A stretch of DNA of 64,000 bases from Sphingomonas naphthae (GCF_028607085.1 NZ_CP117411.1:2356001-2420000), one strand, 5' to 3'; positions 26,262 through 35,723 are shown, counted from the stretch's first letter. A program made the numbers and translations. The notes: generated from the letters alone by a model not told the origin.

Positions 26262-27235
26262 GGGGCGGTGTCCTGCCAGAAGCGTGCGGTATTCTGATCG
26301 AAGAAGGTGAACTCGGCGCTACCCGGCGGCGCGAACGGCGCCAGATGGCCCATGCCGGTTTCGATCACCTTGAGTGTTGCGAACGGCACTTGCCCGACGA
26401 AGCGCTCGACTTCGGCGAGATCGAACACCTGATCGCTGGTCGATTGCAGGAACAGCAGGGGGCAGCGGATACCAGTGGCGAGCTGGTCGATGCCGCCATG
26501 CACCCGCGCGAGATCGCAATGGCCGACCGCGCGATAGCGCGCCGACAATTCGTCGGCCCGCCACGATTGCGCCCATTGCGCGGCGATCATGTCGAGCAGC
26601 GCGGCGACGTCGGCGGCCGCCATCTCCGCCACCGTCCGCCGGCCGTAGAGCGCGGGCAGAAAGGCGGCGGCGGCGGCGCGGAACCCGGCCGGCGTCTGAT
26701 CCAGCGCCAGCACACCGCGCAACGCATCGGCGACGCCACGGACGAAGCCGTCCGACCGGTGGGCCCCGGTCCACAGCGCCAGCGCGCCGATGCGATCGGG
26801 GTAGCGATAGGCGAGATCGATCCCGATCAGGCTCGCCATCGATGCCCCCGCGAAGCCGCGGGCCTGCTCGATACCGAGCGCGTCCAGCAGGGCGACGACC
26901 GCCGTACCCATGTCACCGATGGCATATTCGGCCGGAAAGGCCGGGTCGCTGCCGCGCCGGGAGGATCCCCCGCCCCCCGGCATATCGATCGAGATCAGGA
27001 AATGCCGGTCGGGATCGAATGCCCCGCCCGGCTGGCAATATGGCAGCGCCCAATCCTTGCCGCCGCTGGCACCGTGGCAGAGCAGCATGGCGTTATCCCG
27101 CCCCGGCGCGAGCGTTCCCATCGTCCAGTAGGACAGATGGAGATTGGCCAGTGCCGTCCCGTCCGCAAAGCGGAAATCCGGGACGTTCAGCGTGCAGGCC
27201 TTGGGCGAGGGCGCCACCCCGGCCTCAGAAGGCAT
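26255..27235 (-). CDS. MetX-fold alpha/beta hydrolase
   Basis: 326 residues, resembling homoserine acetyltransferase-like hydrolases: LSYWTMGTL, CHGASGGKDW, ISIDMPGGGGSS, nucleophile elbow GASMAS, Asp in STSDQVF, and His in GMGHLAPF. Features specific to true MetX are not obvious, and the context (TonB receptor upstream, MFS downstream) fits a catabolic esterase or acyltransferase better than methionine synthesis. It overlaps the TonB receptor gene by 11 nt and the MFS gene by 7 nt. Confidence 0.8.
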   Translation of the reverse strand: MPSEAGVAPSPKACTLNVPDFRFADGTALANLHLSYWTMGTLAPGRDNAMLLCHGASGGKDWALPYCQPGGAFDPDRHFLISIDMPGGGGSSRRGSDPAFPAEYAIGDMGTAVVALLDALGIEQARGFAGASMASLIGIDLAYRYPDRIGALALWTGAHRSDGFVRGVADALRGVLALDQTPAGFRAAAAAFLPALYGRRTVAEMAAADVAALLDMIAAQWAQSWRADELSARYRAVGHCDLARVHGGIDQLATGIRCPLLFLQSTSDQVFDLAEVERFVGQVPFATLKVIETGMGHLAPFAPPGSAEFTFFDQNTARFWQDTAPC

Positions 27236-29594
27236 ATTTCAGCTGTATCGAGACGTTGCGGGGCGGTTCGGTGATGTACACGTAGCTGCCGAGGCTCGTC
27301 GGCACCGGCGCGCCGAAGCTGCGGATGGTGTGGTCGGTCAGATTCTTGCCGATCACCGCCACCTCCCAGCCCTGGTCGCTGGCCAGCGCGATCGTCAGAT
27401 CCTCCCGCGCATAGCCCCGCTGGTAGGCAAAAGGATCGTTGTTGGGATTGAGGAACACGCCGCTCTTATAGAACAAGGTGTTCGTCAGCCGCAGCTTGAG
27501 GCCATCGGTGATCGGCAGTTGATAATCGATCGTCCAATTGCCCGACCATTTGGGCGCCAGCGGTGGCCGCGCACCCGACAGATCCTGGAAGCGCAGGCCC
27601 TGCAACGTCTGCTGCGCGGTCGGCGTCGCGTTGGCGTAGCGGGTGTAATACGCGTCGAGATAGGCGCCGGAGAGCGACATGCGGAGGCTGTCGAGCAGCC
27701 GCAGCGACGTCTCCACCTCGATACCGCGCGATACGGCGCCACCCGCATTCTGGACCCGATTGACGAAGGCCCCGTTGCTGGTCGGCGCGATGCCCGACAA
27801 TTGCAGGTCGCTGAACTTGGAGCGGAACAGCGCGACGTTGAAGGTCGCCCGCCCATCCAGCCAGCGCGTCTTGGCGCCGGCCTCGAAGGCGTTCACCTTT
27901 TCCGGCGCGAAGGAAAGAAGCGCAGCCGTGCTGGTCTGGTCGATGCCGTTGAAGCCGCCCGATTTGAAGCCATTGTCGTAACGGCCGTACAGCATGAGAT
28001 CGCGGCTCGGCTCATATTGGATGCTCACCGATCGCGACAGATGATCGTCGGTGCGGCGGAGAGCCGTGCTGCCCACGACGGCCAGCCCGCCCCCGGCGGC
28101 GAAGGCGGCGCCCACCGGCGCCACGTTGGCCGGCAGCGCGATCGGCATGGCATATGCGAAGGAACCCGTGCCCAGCCCGATCGTGCGCGTGAAATCCTTG
28201 TCCACCAGAGAATAGCGCACCGCGCCGGTCGCCTGAAGGCCCGGCGCCGGCTTCCACGTCAGCGCGCCGAACATGGAATGGGTATCGGCCTCTTCCTCAT
28301 AGGCGTTGTCGATCGCCAGCGGCAGATAGGGCCGGAGTGCCGCGAGCCCGGGATTGGCGGTGATCGCCGGGGTCAGGAAGCCATAGGTGAGGATCTGGCG
28401 CGGGTTCAGCCGGCTGTGCTGGTAATAGACGCCTGCCAGATATTCGATCGGCCCGCTCGCGTCGGAAGTGATCCGCATCTCCTGGCTGAACTGGCGGTAT
28501 TTCTCAGGGTTCTGGAGGCCGAGAAGCGGCAGCGGGGTCGTATCGAGATCGGATCGCAGATCGTAATTGTACCGATTGTACCCGGTCACGGAGGTCACCG
28601 TGAAACGGCCGGCGTCGATGGTGACCGTGCCGACGAAATCATCCGTCTTCAGCCGGATGCGTTGCCCCGCCGAACTGGCGCGCTCGAAATCGGCCGAGGC
28701 CGGCGAGGCGCCGGCGTTGATCGCCGCCAGACAGAAGCCCGTCGGCGGCCCGAACACCGCCGATGGCGGGCATTCGCCACGCACGATCGGCAGGCCGCCC
28801 TGTTGCCGCGAGTCGCCATGTTGCGCCTTGAGACGCACGGTCAGCACGTCGGAAGGTTTCCACAACAGGGTGGCGCGACCGGCATAATTGCGCGTGCGCG
28901 GCACATGCTGGCCGGTCGCCGTGTCATAGATCCAGCCCCGGCCGCCATTCGCCTGCCCCGCGAGCCTGATCGACAGCGTCTCGGTCGCCGGCACGTCCAC
29001 GCCCGCCTCGATCTGATAACCCCGGAAGACCGGCGTGTAGAGCGCGCGGATATCGCCCGAGAATGTGTCGCGCGGATCGCGCGTGACGACGTTGAGCGCG
29101 CCGGCGATGGCGTTCGCCCCGAAATAGGTGGTCTGCGGCCCCTTCAGGACCTCCACCCGCTCGACATCGAACAATGCCCCTTCCGAAGAGCGCGAGCGGC
29201 CATGGTAGATATCGTCGATGAAAGTGCCGACCGACTGCTCGAACGCCGGATTGTCGCCCGAACCGATGCCGCGCACGATCTGCCGGTTGGCGACCGTACC
29301 CTGGCTGAGCTGGACGCCCGGCGTGGTGCGGGTCAGATCCTGGATGGTACTGATACCCTGATTGGAAATGGCCGCGCCCGTCACGACAGCGGCGGAGATC
29401 GGGACATTCTGCAAAGTCTCAGCACGCTTGCGTGCGGTAACGACGATCTCGCCCAGTTCCGCTCCCGCATCCGGGCGGGAAGCACCGCGCTCAGGGCTTG
29501 CGACTTGCGCGTGCAACGGCGCCACCGCTCCACCCGCCATCATCGCCCAAACGATCGCACGACGCCGGCGCCGCAGTTCCGCTTTCATAGCCAT
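27225..29594 (-). CDS. TonB-dependent outer membrane receptor
   Basis: 789 residues: signal peptide (about 1-30, ending LHAQ), TonB box-like EIVVTARKR, plug domain (about 55-165, QTTYFGANAIAGALNVVT) and a 22-strand barrel ending in the aromatic YAF. It imports a specific substrate across the outer membrane. ATG codons at 29594 and 29588 both follow GGGAG; the second is better spaced. First gene of the minus-strand unit that continues with the MetX-like hydrolase, MFS permease and esterase. Length and plug style match the sphingomonad receptors often used for organic compounds rather than siderophores. Confidence 0.92.
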   Translation of the reverse strand: MAMKAELRRRRRAIVWAMMAGGAVAPLHAQVASPERGASRPDAGAELGEIVVTARKRAETLQNVPISAAVVTGAAISNQGISTIQDLTRTTPGVQLSQGTVANRQIVRGIGSGDNPAFEQSVGTFIDDIYHGRSRSSEGALFDVERVEVLKGPQTTYFGANAIAGALNVVTRDPRDTFSGDIRALYTPVFRGYQIEAGVDVPATETLSIRLAGQANGGRGWIYDTATGQHVPRTRNYAGRATLLWKPSDVLTVRLKAQHGDSRQQGGLPIVRGECPPSAVFGPPTGFCLAAINAGASPASADFERASSAGQRIRLKTDDFVGTVTIDAGRFTVTSVTGYNRYNYDLRSDLDTTPLPLLGLQNPEKYRQFSQEMRITSDASGPIEYLAGVYYQHSRLNPRQILTYGFLTPAITANPGLAALRPYLPLAIDNAYEEEADTHSMFGALTWKPAPGLQATGAVRYSLVDKDFTRTIGLGTGSFAYAMPIALPANVAPVGAAFAAGGGLAVVGSTALRRTDDHLSRSVSIQYEPSRDLMLYGRYDNGFKSGGFNGIDQTSTAALLSFAPEKVNAFEAGAKTRWLDGRATFNVALFRSKFSDLQLSGIAPTSNGAFVNRVQNAGGAVSRGIEVETSLRLLDSLRMSLSGAYLDAYYTRYANATPTAQQTLQGLRFQDLSGARPPLAPKWSGNWTIDYQLPITDGLKLRLTNTLFYKSGVFLNPNNDPFAYQRGYAREDLTIALASDQGWEVAVIGKNLTDHTIRSFGAPVPTSLGSYVYITEPPRNVSIQLKYAF

Positions 29595-29948
29595 CCATCT
29601 CCCGAAGACTTATAATTGTGAGGGACAGCTACCACCCGATCCTTCGGCGTGATGTGCATATTGGCGCAATAATTTTGCATTTTGCCGCATGATGGCTTTG
29701 CACGGTTGGTGCGTAAAATAAACATCATCGGACACGCGCGGATATTCGGTTTCAGGGTCATCAAAATTCGGCCGAGCTTGAACGAACGATCACCTTTTTC
29801 GATTGTATCTCGGATTGATGATCCTGTGTGAAATCGTATTAAGACAATGTTTTATAATCATAAATTTTCACTGGCGCGCCAGACGCCATTCGACTAACAA
29901 ATAATCGTCCGACCGGACGGCTAATTAATTATAGGGGAGCGGTTCTGC
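29595..29948. other. AT-rich divergent control region (354 bp)
   Basis: Clearly lower in GC than everything around it. It separates the TonB-receptor operon from the E1/E2 operon. A perfect TATAAT lies at 29853-29858 on the plus strand, 90 bp before the E1 start, without a clear -35 at 17 bp; TAATTAATTA occurs just before the E1 ribosome-binding site GGGGAG. No ORF is supported. It is the likely binding region for the cluster regulator. Confidence 0.5.
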
Positions 29949-32054
29949 ATGGAGGTGGCGATCACGCCCGAACGGTCTGCGGCCGATTCACATGGGTTGA
30001 AGCGCAACGCGCCCGGCGCGGATCGCGACTGGCGCGCGGTCGCCTATACCGTCCATCTCTCGCGTGCGCTGGATGCGATGGAGGAGCAACGCCTCGTCCC
30101 CGAGAAGAAGGTGCTGTACCAATTCTCCGCGCGTGGCCACGACATGGCGCAGGTGCTGCTCGGCCAGCGGCTCGATCGCGCCAATGATGCGACCTGCGGC
30201 TATTATCGCTCTCGGCCGATGCTTCTCTCGCTGGGCGTGCCACTGGTCGATGCGCTGTCCTCGTCGATGGGGCGATCCGGCGGCTACTCGGACGGCCGGG
30301 ATATCGGCGTGGTGTTCAACTATCCCAATCCGCGGGGCGCCTCCGCCTTGCCGATGTGCGGCGGGGTCGGCGCGCAATATACGCCGACGGCCGGCTGGGC
30401 GCAGGCGATCGAATATTATCGCACCGTGCTGAAGGACGACACTTACGACGATGCGATCGCCGTGGTGCTGGGCGGCGAGGCCTCGGTCGCGACCAACGGC
30501 TTCTGGGCGGCGTTGACGATCGCCACGACCCAGAAGCTGCCGATGCTCTTCTACATCGAGGACAATGGCTACGGCATCTCCGTGCCCTCGACCTACCAGA
30601 CACCGGGCGGCGATATCAGCCGCAACCTCTCCGGCTGGCAGGGCCTCACGATCCTGTCCGGCGACGGCACCGAGCCCGCCGAAGCCTCGCGGTTGATCGA
30701 CGAGGCGATGGCGCATGTGCGCGAGCGGCGCGGGCCGGTGCTGCTGCGCCTGACGGTGCCGCGCCTCCAGGGCCATAGCTTCCAGGATACGCAGACCTAC
30801 AAGTCCGAGGAATTCGTCGCGGCGGAATGGGCGCGCGACCCGTTGCCCAAGCTCGAATCCTACCTCGTCCCCGCGCTGATCGACGAGGCGGAGTGGACCG
30901 AGATCAAGGCCCGTGCCGAAGCCGCCGCCGAAACCGCGCGCGAGGAGGCCGAGGCGCGCCCGCCCGCCGATCCCGAGACGGTCATCCGCCACGTCTTTCA
31001 CGAGGCCGGCACGATGCAGGCGGTCGGCGGCCAGTGGACCCACGGCTATACGGCGCCCGCCACGACCGCCGAAGCCGCCCCGGAAGGCCAGCGGATCAAC
31101 ATGGTCACCGCCATCCGCCGCGTGCTCGATCAGGAGATGTCGCTGAACGATCGCGTCGTGGTGTTCGGCGAGGATGTTGGCCCCAAGGGCGGCGTCCACG
31201 CCGTGACGCTCGGCCTCCAGGACAAATATGGCGAGGGGCGCGTGTTCGACACCAGCCTGTCCGAGGAAGGGATCATCGGCCGCGCGGTCGGCATGGCGCT
31301 GGCGGGGTTGATGCCCGTGCCCGAGATCCAGTTCCGCAAATATGCCGAGCCGGCCACCGAGCAGATCAACGATTGCGGCTCGATGCGCTGGCGCACCAAC
31401 AACCGCTTCGCCGCGCCGATGGTGCTGCGCATCCCCGGCGGCTATTTCAAGTGCGGCGACCCGTGGCACAGCCAGACCAACGAGGTGGCCTTCGTCCATA
31501 CGCCCGGCTGGAAGGTCGCGGTGCCGTCGAACGCGGAGGATGCCGTCGGGCTGTTGCGGTCGTCGCTGCGCGGCAACGATCCGGTGATCTTCTTCGAGCA
31601 TCGCAACATGCTCGACCATAGCTGGGCGCGCCGCCCCTGGCCGGGCGACGATTTCGCCCTGCCCTTCGGCAAGGCGCGCACCACCCGATCGGGCGACGAC
31701 ATCACGATCGTCACCTGGGGGGCGATGGTCCATCGTTGCGAGGAGGCCGCCGAGGGCCTGTCCGCCGACGTGATCGATCTTCGCACGCTGATGCCGTGGG
31801 ATTCGGACGCCGTCCTGGCCTCGGTCCGCCGCACGCGGCGCTGCCTGATCGTGCATGAGGATTTGCAGACCGCCGGCTTCGGCGCCGAGATCGCCGCCGT
31901 CGTGGCGGACAAGGCCTTCATGGATCTCGACGCGCCCGTCGCCCGGCTGACGATGCCCGACATCCCCAGCCCGCATAATCCGGTGCTGCTCGACTGGGCT
32001 GTCCCCTCGGTGGCGCGCATCCGCGCCAAGATCGAAGAATTGGTGGGGTTCTGA
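29949..32054 (+). CDS. 2-oxoacid dehydrogenase E1, fused alpha and beta subunits
   Basis: 701 residues. The alpha part (about 30-345) has YYRSRPMLLSLG, then the ThDP region GGEASVATNGFWAAL ending at EDNGYGI. The beta part (about 380-701) begins INMVTAIRRVLDQEM, with VFGEDVG and PGGYFKCGDPWHSQ. This is the branched-chain/acetoin type of E1, in which ThDP decarboxylates a 2-oxo acid and transfers the acyl group to lipoyl-E2. In most bacteria alpha and beta are separate. GGGGAG precedes the ATG. E2 follows after 2 nt; no E3 gene is nearby. The substrate is unknown; branched-chain 2-oxo acids are the default guess. Confidence 0.88.
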   Translation: MEVAITPERSAADSHGLKRNAPGADRDWRAVAYTVHLSRALDAMEEQRLVPEKKVLYQFSARGHDMAQVLLGQRLDRANDATCGYYRSRPMLLSLGVPLVDALSSSMGRSGGYSDGRDIGVVFNYPNPRGASALPMCGGVGAQYTPTAGWAQAIEYYRTVLKDDTYDDAIAVVLGGEASVATNGFWAALTIATTQKLPMLFYIEDNGYGISVPSTYQTPGGDISRNLSGWQGLTILSGDGTEPAEASRLIDEAMAHVRERRGPVLLRLTVPRLQGHSFQDTQTYKSEEFVAAEWARDPLPKLESYLVPALIDEAEWTEIKARAEAAAETAREEAEARPPADPETVIRHVFHEAGTMQAVGGQWTHGYTAPATTAEAAPEGQRINMVTAIRRVLDQEMSLNDRVVVFGEDVGPKGGVHAVTLGLQDKYGEGRVFDTSLSEEGIIGRAVGMALAGLMPVPEIQFRKYAEPATEQINDCGSMRWRTNNRFAAPMVLRIPGGYFKCGDPWHSQTNEVAFVHTPGWKVAVPSNAEDAVGLLRSSLRGNDPVIFFEHRNMLDHSWARRPWPGDDFALPFGKARTTRSGDDITIVTWGAMVHRCEEAAEGLSADVIDLRTLMPWDSDAVLASVRRTRRCLIVHEDLQTAGFGAEIAAVVADKAFMDLDAPVARLTMPDIPSPHNPVLLDWAVPSVARIRAKIEELVGF

Positions 32055-32056
32055 AC

Positions 32057-33283
32057 ATGACCGACATCCTCGTGCCGAGCGAGCAGGAAGGCACCAAGGC
32101 GATCGTGCGATCGTGGCTGAAGAAGATCGGCGACACGGTCGCGATCAACGACCCGCTGGTCGAACTCGAGACCGACAAGGTCACGCAGGAGGTGCCGTCT
32201 CCGGCGGCGGGCGTGCTGACCGAAATCCTGCTCGATACGGACGCCGAGGCGCTTCCGGGCGCCTTGCTGGGTCGGCTCGGCGTCGCGCAGGCGGCCCAGT
32301 CGGCGCCCGTGGCGGCGCCGGTCGAAGCGCCCCGCCCGGCGCCTGTGCCCCCGCAGCCGACCGGCGAGCGCAACACCGCTCTGTCGCCGGCCGTCCGCCG
32401 CGCGGTCAAGGAAGCGGCGATCGACCCGGCGCGTATCGAGGGCACCGGCCGCAACGGCCGCATCACCCGTGCCGACGTCGATCGCGCCGTCGCGACGCGC
32501 GCGCAGGCGCCGGCGGAGCCCGTCTCCGCGCCTGTCCCCGAGCGGATCGCGGCGCCGCCCTCCCCCGCCCCGGTCTCCGGCGCTGTCCAGTCGATCCCGC
32601 ACAACCGGATGCGGCTCGCCATCGCAGAGAACATGCTGAACTCGGTGACGGTCGCCCCGCACGTAACGGCCGTGTTCGAGGCCGATTTCTCCGCGATCAT
32701 GGCGCATCGCCGCAAGCACAAGGCGGCGTTCGAGAAGGACGGCATCGGCCTGACCTTCACCGCGTATTTCATCGCCGCCTGTGTCGAGGCGATGCGCGCC
32801 GCGCCGGCGATCAACTCCCGCTGGTACGACGACCGGCTCGACATCTTCGGCGACGTCAATATCGGGATCGGCACCGCCCTCGGCGACAAGGGTCTCGTCG
32901 TGCCCGTCGTCCACAAGGCGCAGGAACTCTCGCTCCGCGGCATCGCCGCGCGGCTGGGAGAGCTGACCGCCAAGGCCCGGGGCGATCGCCTCCAGCCCGC
33001 CGACATGCGCGGCGGCACCTTCACCATCTCCAACCATGGCGTGTCGGGTTCGCTCGTCGCGATCCCGATCATCATCAGCCAGCCGCAATCCGCCATCCTG
33101 GGCGTCGGCAAGCTGGAGAAGCGCGTGGTCGTGCGCGAGGTGGGCGGCGTCGATACCATCCAGATCCGGCCGATGGCCTATGTGTCGCTCACGATCGACC
33201 ACCGCGTCGTCGACGGACACCAGACCAACGCCTGGCTGTCCCGCTTCGTCGATGTCATCGACAATTGGCCGCTGGAAAGCTGA
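32057..33283 (+). CDS. Dihydrolipoamide acyltransferase (E2) of a 2-oxoacid dehydrogenase
   Basis: 408 residues: N-terminal lipoyl domain with Lys41 in ELETDKVT, Ala/Pro-rich linker, peripheral subunit-binding domain (about 112-150; SPAVRRAVKEAAID, GRNGRITRADV), second linker and catalytic domain ending in DHRVVDG with its active His and Asp. It takes the acyl group from E1 and forms acyl-CoA. Only 2 nt separate it from the E1 stop. It resembles succinyl- or branched-chain E2 proteins; the specificity should follow the E1. Confidence 0.9.
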   Translation: MTDILVPSEQEGTKAIVRSWLKKIGDTVAINDPLVELETDKVTQEVPSPAAGVLTEILLDTDAEALPGALLGRLGVAQAAQSAPVAAPVEAPRPAPVPPQPTGERNTALSPAVRRAVKEAAIDPARIEGTGRNGRITRADVDRAVATRAQAPAEPVSAPVPERIAAPPSPAPVSGAVQSIPHNRMRLAIAENMLNSVTVAPHVTAVFEADFSAIMAHRRKHKAAFEKDGIGLTFTAYFIAACVEAMRAAPAINSRWYDDRLDIFGDVNIGIGTALGDKGLVVPVVHKAQELSLRGIAARLGELTAKARGDRLQPADMRGGTFTISNHGVSGSLVAIPIIISQPQSAILGVGKLEKRVVVREVGGVDTIQIRPMAYVSLTIDHRVVDGHQTNAWLSRFVDVIDNWPLES

Positions 33284-33502
33284 CAGCGGCGCCGCCAGAG
33301 CAATGCACCAGATGCCGATGGCGCGGCAGATTGCGGCCCCCGCATCTGCTATTCCAACGCGCCCTCAGGCAGCCGTCCTCGGGCATTGTGGCAGGCGCTT
33401 GCGAGCGATACTATCTGGCGCGACCAGGCTGAAAATCACGCGCAGGTCCGCCAACGCGAATGGCTCGCCGGCATCTACCTGCGGGGTCGTTCTGTCGTCC
33501 AG

Positions 33503-34117
33503 CTACGAGCCCATGTGCCGCTCTTCGGCAAGGCCGAGCAACAGGGCCTTCGCTATGTCGCGGGCCTTCTCGGCAAGCGCCTCGTCGCCGATCTCTCCCG
33601 CCGTCCAGAACGACAGCACGCCGCGAAAGGCGATGGCCAGTTGGCCGGGGAGGTCGCGGAGCGCCTGCGCTCTTCGTGCGGCGTGCAGCCCGTCGCCCGC
33701 GCCCAACGCCACGGCCCATAAGGCGGTCGAGCGGGTCAGGGCCTGGCCGGACGCGCCACTGGAAGCGCCGAGCCATCCCATCACCGTTCGGTTGACCTCG
33801 GGCGCCTCCACCATCACCGTCGCCGCTATTTCCATCGCCAGCAGCACGCGCCCGGGCGCCTTTTCGCGGCGCGGCACGGCAGCGTAGCGCGCCTCCATCG
33901 TGTCGATGCGCCGGCCGGACAGGGCGTGCATGATCGCGGCCTTGCTGCCGAACTGGTTGAATGGCGTGGCAAAGCTGACCGCGGCTTCGGCGGCGAGATC
34001 CCGCATCGAGAAATCAGCCCTGCCCTGCCGAAGCAATTGCTCCGCCGCGTCGAGGACGCGCCGGCGCAACGGCTCTCCACGCACACCGGCGGGCGCTTCC
34101 ATCTTGTTTCCTGTCAC
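33503..34117 (-). CDS. TetR family regulator (divergent from SDR gene)
   Basis: 204 residues (199 from the ATG at 34102). N-terminal TetR HTH: RRRVLDAAEQLLRQGRADFSMRDLAAEAAVSFATPFNQFGSKAAIM. The rest is helical ligand-binding domain. It is transcribed away from the SDR gene, with a perfect 14-bp palindrome between them, the classic layout for a repressor of its neighbour. The 219-bp gap 33284-33502 after the E2 gene shows nothing I can name. Confidence 0.88.
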   Translation of the reverse strand: MTGNKMEAPAGVRGEPLRRRVLDAAEQLLRQGRADFSMRDLAAEAAVSFATPFNQFGSKAAIMHALSGRRIDTMEARYAAVPRREKAPGRVLLAMEIAATVMVEAPEVNRTVMGWLGASSGASGQALTRSTALWAVALGAGDGLHAARRAQALRDLPGQLAIAFRGVLSFWTAGEIGDEALAEKARDIAKALLLGLAEERHMGS

Positions 34118-34126
34118 CGCCGTATC

Positions 34127-34140
34127 TATATCATGATATA
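34127..34140. promoter_or_regulatory. Palindromic operator candidate, tetR/SDR
   Basis: TATATCATGATATA is a perfect 14-bp palindrome in the 50-bp gap between the divergent TetR and SDR genes, 10 bp from one start and 28 bp from the other. A further TATCATG occurs at the SDR start. Probably the TetR site; overlapping promoters cannot be resolved. Confidence 0.6.
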
Positions 34141-34167
34141 ATTACCGAGCCAGCGCGGAGTTGTATC

Positions 34168-35010
34168 ATGGTCACCCCATCCCGGACTTTCCTTATTTCC
34201 GGCGTGAGTTCGGGTCTCGGCCGGGCCTTCGCCGAAGGCGCGCTGGCGGCCGGCCATCGGGTGATCGGCACGGTGCGACGCGCGGACGATGCCGAAGCCT
34301 TCGCGGCGCTCGCACCGGATCGTGCCCACCCGCTTCTGCTCGATGTGACGAACTTCGACGCGATAAACGCGGCCGTGGCCGCTGCCGAACAACAGGCCGG
34401 GCCGGTCGACGTGCTGGTGAACAACGCCGGCTATGGCCATGAGGGTATTCTGGAGGAATCCTCCATGGATGATCTCCAGCGGCAGTTCGCCGCCAATGTG
34501 TTCGGTCCAGTCGCGCTGATGAAGGCGGTGCTGCCGGGGATGCGCGAACGGCGGCGTGGCCATATCGTCAACGTCACCTCGATGGGCGGGTTCATCACGA
34601 TGCCGGGAATCGCTTATTATTGCGGCAGCAAGTTCGCGCTGGAGGGCATTTCCGAGGCGCTCGGCAAGGAGGTGGCGGGGTTCGGCATCCGGGTCACGGC
34701 CCTGGCGCCCGGCCAGTTCCGTACCGACTGGGCGGGGCGGTCGATGGATCGTGCCCCCCGCAGCATCCCGGATTATGATGCCGTCATGGATCCGATTCGC
34801 GCCGGGCGGCATGCCAAGGACGGCAGGCAGCCCGGCGATCCCGCGAAAGCGGCGGCGGCTCTGCTCGCCCTGGTCGAGGCGGATCATCCGCCGACACGAT
34901 TGTTCCTGGGCGATGATGCGCTGGGCCTCGTCGAAACCAAGATCGACGCGATGAAGGCGGAAATGGCTGCGTGGGATGTGCTGTCGCGTTCCACCAGCTT
35001 CGCATCCTGA
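34168..35010 (+). CDS. Short-chain dehydrogenase/reductase
   Basis: 280 residues, classical SDR: cofactor motif SGVSSGLGRAF, NNAGYG, catalytic Ser in NVTSMGG, and Tyr/Lys in YYCGSK. The Arg in TVRRADD after beta-2 favours NADPH. GGAG lies before the ATG. It is divergent from the TetR gene and 10 nt upstream of the racemase-family gene, so the two are probably co-transcribed. The substrate is unknown. Confidence 0.88.
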   Translation: MVTPSRTFLISGVSSGLGRAFAEGALAAGHRVIGTVRRADDAEAFAALAPDRAHPLLLDVTNFDAINAAVAAAEQQAGPVDVLVNNAGYGHEGILEESSMDDLQRQFAANVFGPVALMKAVLPGMRERRRGHIVNVTSMGGFITMPGIAYYCGSKFALEGISEALGKEVAGFGIRVTALAPGQFRTDWAGRSMDRAPRSIPDYDAVMDPIRAGRHAKDGRQPGDPAKAAAALLALVEADHPPTRLFLGDDALGLVETKIDAMKAEMAAWDVLSRSTSFAS

Positions 35011-35020
35011 GGGGTGAACC

Positions 35021-35716
35021 ATGCGGATGATCGGCCTGATCGGCGGCATGAGCTGGGAGAGTTCGGCCGAATATTATCGCATTCTCAACGAGGGTGTCCG
35101 CGATCGGCTCGGGCCGACCGCATCCGCGCGCTGCATCCTCTGGTCGTTCGACTTTTCGGAGATCGAGACGCTTCAGCATCGCGGCGACTGGGACGGCCTC
35201 ACCCGTCGCATGGTGGATGCCGCGCGGCGGCTCGAGGCCGGCGGCGCCGAAATGCTGCTCATCTGCACCAACACCATGCACCTCATGGCGCCCGCCGTGC
35301 AGGCGGCGGTGGGCATCCCCCTCCTCCACATCGCCGATCCGACGGCGGAACGCATCACGGCGGCAGGCCACCACAAGGTCGGCCTGCTCGGTACGGCCTT
35401 CACGATGGAACAGGACTTTTACAGGGGGCGGCTCGCCGATCAGCACGGACTGCACGTCATCATTCCCGACGACGAGGATCGCGCCACGGTCCACCGTGTG
35501 ATCTATGACGAACTGGTCAGCGGGAGGATCGTCCCGGCCTCGCGGGATGCCTATCGCGCCGTCATCGCCCGCCTGGTCGAGGCCGGCGCGGAGGCCATCA
35601 TCCTGGGATGCACCGAAATCATGCTGCTGATTCGCCCCGAGGACAGCCCGATTCCCTTGTTCGATACGACGGCGATCCATGCCGCAGCGGCGATCGATAT
35701 GGCGCTGGCGGGGTAA
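35021..35716 (+). CDS. Aspartate/glutamate racemase family protein
   Basis: 231 residues with the family opening IGLIGGMSWESSAEYY and the two catalytic Cys motifs, CTNTMH and GCTEIML. Cofactor-independent racemase of amino acids or a related isomerase, similar to YgeA/aspartate racemases. GAGG precedes the ATG. Downstream of the SDR gene in the same direction. What the pair does together is not clear from sequence. Confidence 0.87.
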   Translation: MRMIGLIGGMSWESSAEYYRILNEGVRDRLGPTASARCILWSFDFSEIETLQHRGDWDGLTRRMVDAARRLEAGGAEMLLICTNTMHLMAPAVQAAVGIPLLHIADPTAERITAAGHHKVGLLGTAFTMEQDFYRGRLADQHGLHVIIPDDEDRATVHRVIYDELVSGRIVPASRDAYRAVIARLVEAGAEAIILGCTEIMLLIRPEDSPIPLFDTTAIHAAAAIDMALAG

Positions 35717-35723
35717 GAGCCGT

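Noticed and set aside
29666-29690. Sigma-54-like promoter (TTGGCGC...TTGCA)
   Set aside because: The GG and GC elements are 12 bp apart instead of the required 10, and no sigma-54 activator gene is adjacent.
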